The translations under genes were made by a program, and so were the position numbers. A stretch of 16,706 nucleotides of DNA, taken from NCBI GenBank assembly GCA_937952995.1, contig CALFYB010000079.1:1-16706 (forward strand). The letters are read 5' to 3'. The stretch is from an uncultured Caulobacteraceae bacterium (lineage in GTDB: Bacteria > Pseudomonadota > Alphaproteobacteria > Caulobacterales > Caulobacteraceae). A model generated the notes under the pieces. It made no database searches and was not told where the DNA came from. It saw only the letters and a list, made by a program, of their open reading frames with translations. Below are positions 13,913-16,706 of this stretch, piece after piece; within the stretch, counting starts at the first letter, position 1, and every line of letters starts with the position of its first letter.

Positions 13913-14875
13913 ATGGCTCGCGCGAAGATCGCCCTTATTGGCGCCGGTATGATCGGTGGCACCCTTGCTCACATCGCAGCCCGCGAAGAGCTGGGCGACG
14001 TCATCCTGTTCGACATTGCCGAAGGCACGCCCCAGGGCAAGTCCCTCGACATCGCCGAGGCCTCTGCCGTGTTCGGCAAGGACAGCATCCTTAAGGGCGC
14101 GAACGACTATGCCGATATTGCTGGCGCCGATGTTTGCATCGTCACCGCCGGTGTGCCGCGCAAGGCTGGCATGAGCCGCGATGACCTGCTGGGCATCAAC
14201 CTCAAGGTCATGAAGGCCGTCGGCGAAGGCATCAAGACCTACGCCCCGAACGCCTTCGTTATCTGCATCACCAACCCGCTCGACGCCATGGTCTGGGCCC
14301 TGCGCGAATTTTCGGGCCTGCCGCACAATAAGGTGGTGGGTATGGCTGGCGTGCTCGATAGCGCCCGTTTCGCCTATTTCCTCGCCGAAAAGACCGGCAT
14401 CTCGGTGCAGGACATCAAGGCTTGGACCCTTGGCGGCCATGGCGATGACATGGTGCCGATGGTGCGTCACTCCACCGTCGGTGGCTTGCCCCTTCCCGAT
14501 CTGGTCAAGCAGGGCTGGATGACCCAAGCCGAACTGGACGCCATTGTTGAACGCACCCGCAAGGGCGGCGGCGAGATTGTCGCCTTGCTCAAGACCGGTT
14601 CGGCCTTCTATGCCCCGGCTGAAAGCGCCATTGCCATGGCGACCTCGTACCTCAAGGACAAGAAGCGCGTCCTGCCCTGCGCCGCCTATCTGACCGGTCA
14701 ATATGGTCTGGACGGGCTCTATGTCGGCGTGCCGGTTGTGATCGGCAAGGACGGCGCTGAGCGCATTGTTGAGTTCGAAACCAATGCCGAAGAAAAGGCC
14801 ATGTTCGCCGCTTCGGTGGCTTCGGTCCAAGGCCTGATCGCGGCCTGTAAAGAGATCGAGCCTTCGCTGGCCTAA
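13913..14875 (+). CDS. mdh: Malate dehydrogenase (LDH-like bacterial class)
   Basis: A 320-residue NAD-dependent malate dehydrogenase of the LDH-like tetrameric class used by alphaproteobacteria. The NAD loop is GAGMIGG (10-16), with Asp34 after the second strand for NAD. Substrate loop VPRKAGMSRDDL (81-92) carries Arg83 and Arg89, the Arg that selects malate over lactate, and Asp149-x2-Arg152 (LDSARF) and catalytic His176 (GGHGDDM) complete the site. It oxidises malate to oxaloacetate in the citric acid cycle and handles malate made by the ethylmalonyl-CoA pathway. The start is ATG 13913 with GGAG 7 bases upstream; a TTG one codon earlier is not preferred. It is followed by a strong terminator and not by sucCD, the usual downstream genes in this class. 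Confidence 0.96.
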   Translation: MARAKIALIGAGMIGGTLAHIAAREELGDVILFDIAEGTPQGKSLDIAEASAVFGKDSILKGANDYADIAGADVCIVTAGVPRKAGMSRDDLLGINLKVMKAVGEGIKTYAPNAFVICITNPLDAMVWALREFSGLPHNKVVGMAGVLDSARFAYFLAEKTGISVQDIKAWTLGGHGDDMVPMVRHSTVGGLPLPDLVKQGWMTQAELDAIVERTRKGGGEIVALLKTGSAFYAPAESAIAMATSYLKDKKRVLPCAAYLTGQYGLDGLYVGVPVVIGKDGAERIVEFETNAEEKAMFAASVASVQGLIAACKEIEPSLA

Positions 14876-14898
14876 GGGCGGGCGACCATCCTATGATC

Positions 14899-14929
14899 AA
14901 GGCCGCCGGAGCGATCTGGCGGCCTTTTT
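14899..14929 (+). terminator. Rho-independent terminator of mdh
   Basis: AAGGCCGCC (14899-14907), 10-base loop, GGCGGCCTT (14918-14926), then TTT and CTTTT. The stem is 9 bp and perfect, with a T-rich tail. It ends the mdh transcript 24 bases after the stop. The ribosome site of the next gene follows 8 bases later. Confidence 0.88.
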
Positions 14930-14947
14930 CTTTTGCGGAGCCTTGAG

Positions 14948-15493
14948 ATGTCGACCAGCGACCTTGGACCCACATTGGTCACCGAGCGCCTGATCCTTCG
15001 TCCCCCTGTGGCCGAGGATTTTGAACCCTATGCCCAGCTGATGGCCGATGAGGCCACCGCCCGCTATATTGGCGGAGTGCAACCGCGTGCCGTGGCATGG
15101 CGCGGCTTTATGAGCATTGCTGGGGCCTGGGCCATGACCGGTTTTTCCATCTTTACGGTGGTGGATCGGGCCACGGGCCAGTGGGTCGGACGCATTGGGC
15201 CTTGGCAGCCAGAGGGCTGGCCGGGGACAGAGGTTGGTTGGGGTTTAGGTGCGGCCTTTCAAGGCAAGGGCTATGCGACCGAGGCGGCGACAGCGGCCAT
15301 CGACTGGGTCTTTGACCATCTGGGCTGGACCGAGGTGATCCACTGTATCGATCCGGCCAATCTCGCCTCTCAGGCCGTGGCCGCGCGCTTGGGCTCGACG
15401 ATCCTGCGCCAAGACCGGATGCCGCCCCCGATCGAAATCTCCATCGACATCTGGGGCCAGAGCCGCGATCAATGGCGGGCGAGGAGGGGCTAA
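14948..15493 (+). CDS. GNAT family N-acetyltransferase (RimJ/RimL-type)
   Basis: A 181-residue acetyltransferase. TERLILRPPVAEDFEPYAQL (12-31) is the usual opening of the Acetyltransf_3 group, EVGWGLGAAFQGKGYATEA (95-113) contains the acetyl-CoA pyrophosphate loop QGKGYA (105-110), and the C-terminal half has the asparagine-containing NLASQAVAARLG motif. Such enzymes acetylate protein N-termini or small amines; the target is unknown. The start ATG 14948 is supported by GGAG 7 bases upstream; the frame could be extended to a TTG inside the mdh terminator tail, which is less likely. Its stop codon overlaps the start of the HAD gene (TAATG), so the two are translationally coupled. Confidence 0.9.
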   Translation: MSTSDLGPTLVTERLILRPPVAEDFEPYAQLMADEATARYIGGVQPRAVAWRGFMSIAGAWAMTGFSIFTVVDRATGQWVGRIGPWQPEGWPGTEVGWGLGAAFQGKGYATEAATAAIDWVFDHLGWTEVIHCIDPANLASQAVAARLGSTILRQDRMPPPIEISIDIWGQSRDQWRARRG

Positions 15494-16149
15494 TGGCCCA
15501 TCCGATTGAACTGATCATCTTCGACAGTGACGGGGTCCTCGTCGACAGCGAAGCCATTGCCTGCCGGGTCATGGCCGAGGCCGCCACGGCGGTTGGGGCG
15601 GTGATGGATGTGCATGAGGCCATGGACGTGTTTCGCGGCCGCAAGATCGCGCTCTGTGTCGAGGAGATCGAGCGCCGGTCGGGCCGCGTCTTGGGCGATG
15701 GTTTCATCGCCGAGGTGCGCCGCGCCACGACCCTGGCCTTTGATCAGGAGCTCAAGCCCATTACGGGCATCCATCAGGCGCTCGACCTGATCCGCCAGCC
15801 CTATTGCGTCGCCTCAAACGGGCCGATGGCCAAGCTGACCCATGCCCTAGGCTTGACCGACCTATACACGCGGTTCGAGGGCCGCATTTTCAGCGCCTAC
15901 GAGGTTGGTCATTGGAAGCCTGATCCCGGCCTTTTTCTTCATGCGGCGCAGGCCCTGGGCACGGGCCCCGAACGCTGCATCGTTGTCGAAGATTCCGTCA
16001 CCGGCGTTGCGGCGGCCAAGGCGGCGGGGATGCGGGTTCTCGGCTATGCGGGCGAAGGGCCTCACGCTGCGACGGCTTTGCGCAAAGCTGGGGCTGAGGT
16101 CTTTGTCCATATGCGTGATCTGCCGGGGTTGCTCGAGCGGTCGATTTGA
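15493..16149 (+). CDS. HAD-IA family phosphatase, YieH-like
   Basis: A 218-residue haloacid dehalogenase superfamily hydrolase. Motif I is FDSDGVLVDSE (10-20) with nucleophile Asp11 and Asp13, motif II is VASNG (107-111) with Ser109, motif III is Lys142 (HWKPDP), and motif IV is VVEDSVTGV (164-172). A helical cap lies between motifs I and II (about 20-85). The wording SNGPMAKLTHALG and SAYEVGHWKPDP resembles Escherichia coli YieH, a 6-phosphogluconate phosphatase; phosphoglycolate or beta-phosphoglucomutase-type substrates are alternatives. I choose ATG 15493-15495, overlapping the GNAT stop and preceded by GAGGAGGGG; an in-frame ATG at 15472 would add seven residues and lacks such a site. 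Confidence 0.9.
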   Translation: MAHPIELIIFDSDGVLVDSEAIACRVMAEAATAVGAVMDVHEAMDVFRGRKIALCVEEIERRSGRVLGDGFIAEVRRATTLAFDQELKPITGIHQALDLIRQPYCVASNGPMAKLTHALGLTDLYTRFEGRIFSAYEVGHWKPDPGLFLHAAQALGTGPERCIVVEDSVTGVAAAKAAGMRVLGYAGEGPHAATALRKAGAEVFVHMRDLPGLLERSI

Positions 16150-16190
16150 GCCGACAGAATGACCGCTAGCCATATGGCCCACGAGGCGGC

Positions 16191-16394
16191 ATGCTGGACA
16201 CTTCGCAACAGGATGTTTCGTCCGTGACCAAGCCCAGCAAGACCCGCCTGACCGACCTTAAGGGCAAGGACGCCAAACCTGCCGCCTTCTTGCCGCCAAC
16301 ACCAAAGGTCAGTCGCCGCAAACCCGGCAAGGTCATGACCCCCGCCGAACGCGCCGCGTTCTTGGCCAGCCGCCCGGATCTGAAGGTGGATTAG
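16191..16394 (+). CDS. Small basic hypothetical protein
   Basis: A 67-residue protein, lysine- and proline-rich, with no hydrophobic segment: TKPSKTRLTDLKGKDAKP (13-30), FLPPTPKVSRRKPGK (33-47), then a short helix MTPAERAAFLASRPDLKV (49-66). I do not recognise it. The sequence looks disordered apart from the C-terminal helix, and could be a nucleic-acid-associated or ribosome-associated small protein, but that is a guess. The start is either ATG 16191 (GAGG 4 bases upstream) or GTG 16224 (AGGA about 10 bases upstream), which would give MTKPSKTRL. It follows the HAD gene by 41 bases in the same direction and is followed by a repeat cluster. The composed, non-shadow codon pattern makes it plausibly real. 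Confidence 0.6.
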   Translation: MLDTSQQDVSSVTKPSKTRLTDLKGKDAKPAAFLPPTPKVSRRKPGKVMTPAERAAFLASRPDLKVD

Positions 16395-16400
16395 GGAAAA

Positions 16401-16500
16401 CCCCCTACCCCGGCTTCGCCGGTACTTCCCCCACGGGGGAAAGGTCGAACAACACAAAATCTCCTCCCTTGGGGGAAGTGGCGCGTGGCGACGTAGGGGG
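16401..16500. repeat. Palindromic intergenic element A (multi-arm)
   Basis: Outer arms CCCCCTAC (16401-16408) and GTAGGGGG (16493-16500) are exact inverted repeats. Inside are CCGGC-TTC-GCCGG (16410-16422) and TTCCCCC-AC-GGGGGAA (16426-16441), with another G-tract arm near 16461-16478. It resembles the REP-like palindromes dispersed between genes in Caulobacteraceae and relatives. It begins 7 bases after the small gene's stop and could also act in termination. Confidence 0.65.
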
Positions 16501-16518
16501 CCTTGTTTTCTTTGCTCG

Positions 16519-16615
16519 CGTCCTTGCGAGCGCCGCGAAGCAACCCAGTTGGCTGAAACCGACCTGAGCGGATGTTCCCCTAGGTTGCTTCGGCGCGATG
16601 CGCCTCGCAATGACG
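16519..16615. repeat. Palindromic intergenic element B (long imperfect inverted repeat)
   Basis: The left arm (16519-16548, with CCTTGCGAGC and GAAGCAACC) pairs with the right arm (16580-16615, with GGTTGCTTC and CTCGCAATGACG) across a 31-base centre. The arm motif GGTTGCTTCG and CTCGCAATGACG is a dispersed intergenic repeat type seen in many alphaproteobacteria. Confidence 0.65.
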
Positions 16616-16626
16616 CGGATGTTGCT

Positions 16627-16677
16627 CATCCACACCCCCGCCCTCGCGGGGAACGCAGTGAAGGTGGGGTGGATGAA
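16627..16677. repeat. Palindromic intergenic element C
   Basis: TCATCCACACCCC at 16627-16639 pairs with GGGGTGGATGA near the right end (to 16676), and an inner perfect hairpin CCCCGC-CCTC-GCGGGG spans 16636-16651. No gene is seen. Confidence 0.55.
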
Positions 16678-16679
16678 TC

Positions 16680-16706
16680 CCCCTCACCCAACCCTCTCCC
16701 CCAAGG
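16680..16706. repeat. Start of a further palindromic element, cut by window edge
   Basis: CCCCTCACCC followed by CTCTCCCCCAAGG to the last base. The end resembles the reverse complement of the CCCTTGGGGGAAG arm inside element A (16466-16478), so it is probably the first arm of another copy of that family. Confidence 0.45.

Noticed and set aside
13862..14830. A 322-codon open frame antisense to mdh
   Set aside because: It mirrors the mdh coding frame in G+C-rich DNA, has no family features and is rich in Gly, Ala, His and Asp, as expected of an antisense shadow.
16062..16610. A 182-codon minus-strand frame across the repeat cluster
   Set aside because: It runs through several palindromic repeats and the antisense of two genes; the translation is repeat-derived.
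1154..16706. Defence, CRISPR, prophage or secretion system
   Set aside because: All recognised genes are metabolic, repair or housekeeping; no spaced direct repeats, integrase or toxin-antitoxin pair was seen.

Overview
The window joins two unlike kinds of DNA. Positions 1 to about 1060 are low in G+C (22 of 60 bases at 61-120) and hold, on the minus strand, a PAP2-family phosphatase followed 6 bases later by the first 106 codons of the 23S rRNA methyltransferase gene rlmJ. These proteins look gamma/betaproteobacterial; a freshwater Polynucleobacter-like source is my guess. From about 1150 onward the DNA is high in G+C (39 of 60 bases at 1441-1500) and the genes are alphaproteobacterial. The DUF1192 / RcdA pair, ferredoxin-NADP reductase and ethylmalonyl-CoA genes suggest Caulobacterales or a relative. 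The simplest reading is a chimeric metagenomic contig with a join between about 1055 and 1150. A transfer event is possible but less likely.

The alphaproteobacterial part has three blocks. (a) 1154-5775, housekeeping: fpr, recQ, a zinc-independent quinone oxidoreductase, DUF1192 and the ClpXP adaptor RcdA. (b) 5828-14875, carbon assimilation. Crotonyl-CoA carboxylase/reductase (ccr) and ethylmalonyl-CoA mutase (ecm) are divergent across a 322-bp control region. They are followed by an SDR, a DUF2237 protein, a (3S)-malyl-CoA thioesterase-like CitE protein (mcl2), a small exported protein, a HIT protein, mesaconyl-CoA hydratase (mch) and malate dehydrogenase (mdh). (c) 14948-16706: a translationally coupled GNAT / HAD pair, a small basic protein, and a dense cluster of palindromic intergenic repeats.

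Block b encodes much of the ethylmalonyl-CoA pathway, which many alphaproteobacteria use instead of the glyoxylate shunt to grow on acetate or polyhydroxybutyrate. Ccr makes ethylmalonyl-CoA from crotonyl-CoA and CO2, Ecm isomerises it to methylsuccinyl-CoA, Mch hydrates mesaconyl-CoA, Mcl2 releases malate from malyl-CoA, and Mdh oxidises malate. The epimerase, methylsuccinyl-CoA dehydrogenase and the Mcl1 lyase are not in the window and must be elsewhere. I found no mobile element, CRISPR array, tRNA or rRNA gene.

The most interesting signal is a possible shared operator. A near-palindrome TGTCCGGACA, one mismatch per copy, occurs twice between ccr and ecm and once between mch and mdh, so it may mark a common regulator of the pathway. 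I see no clearly novel multi-gene system such as a defence island.
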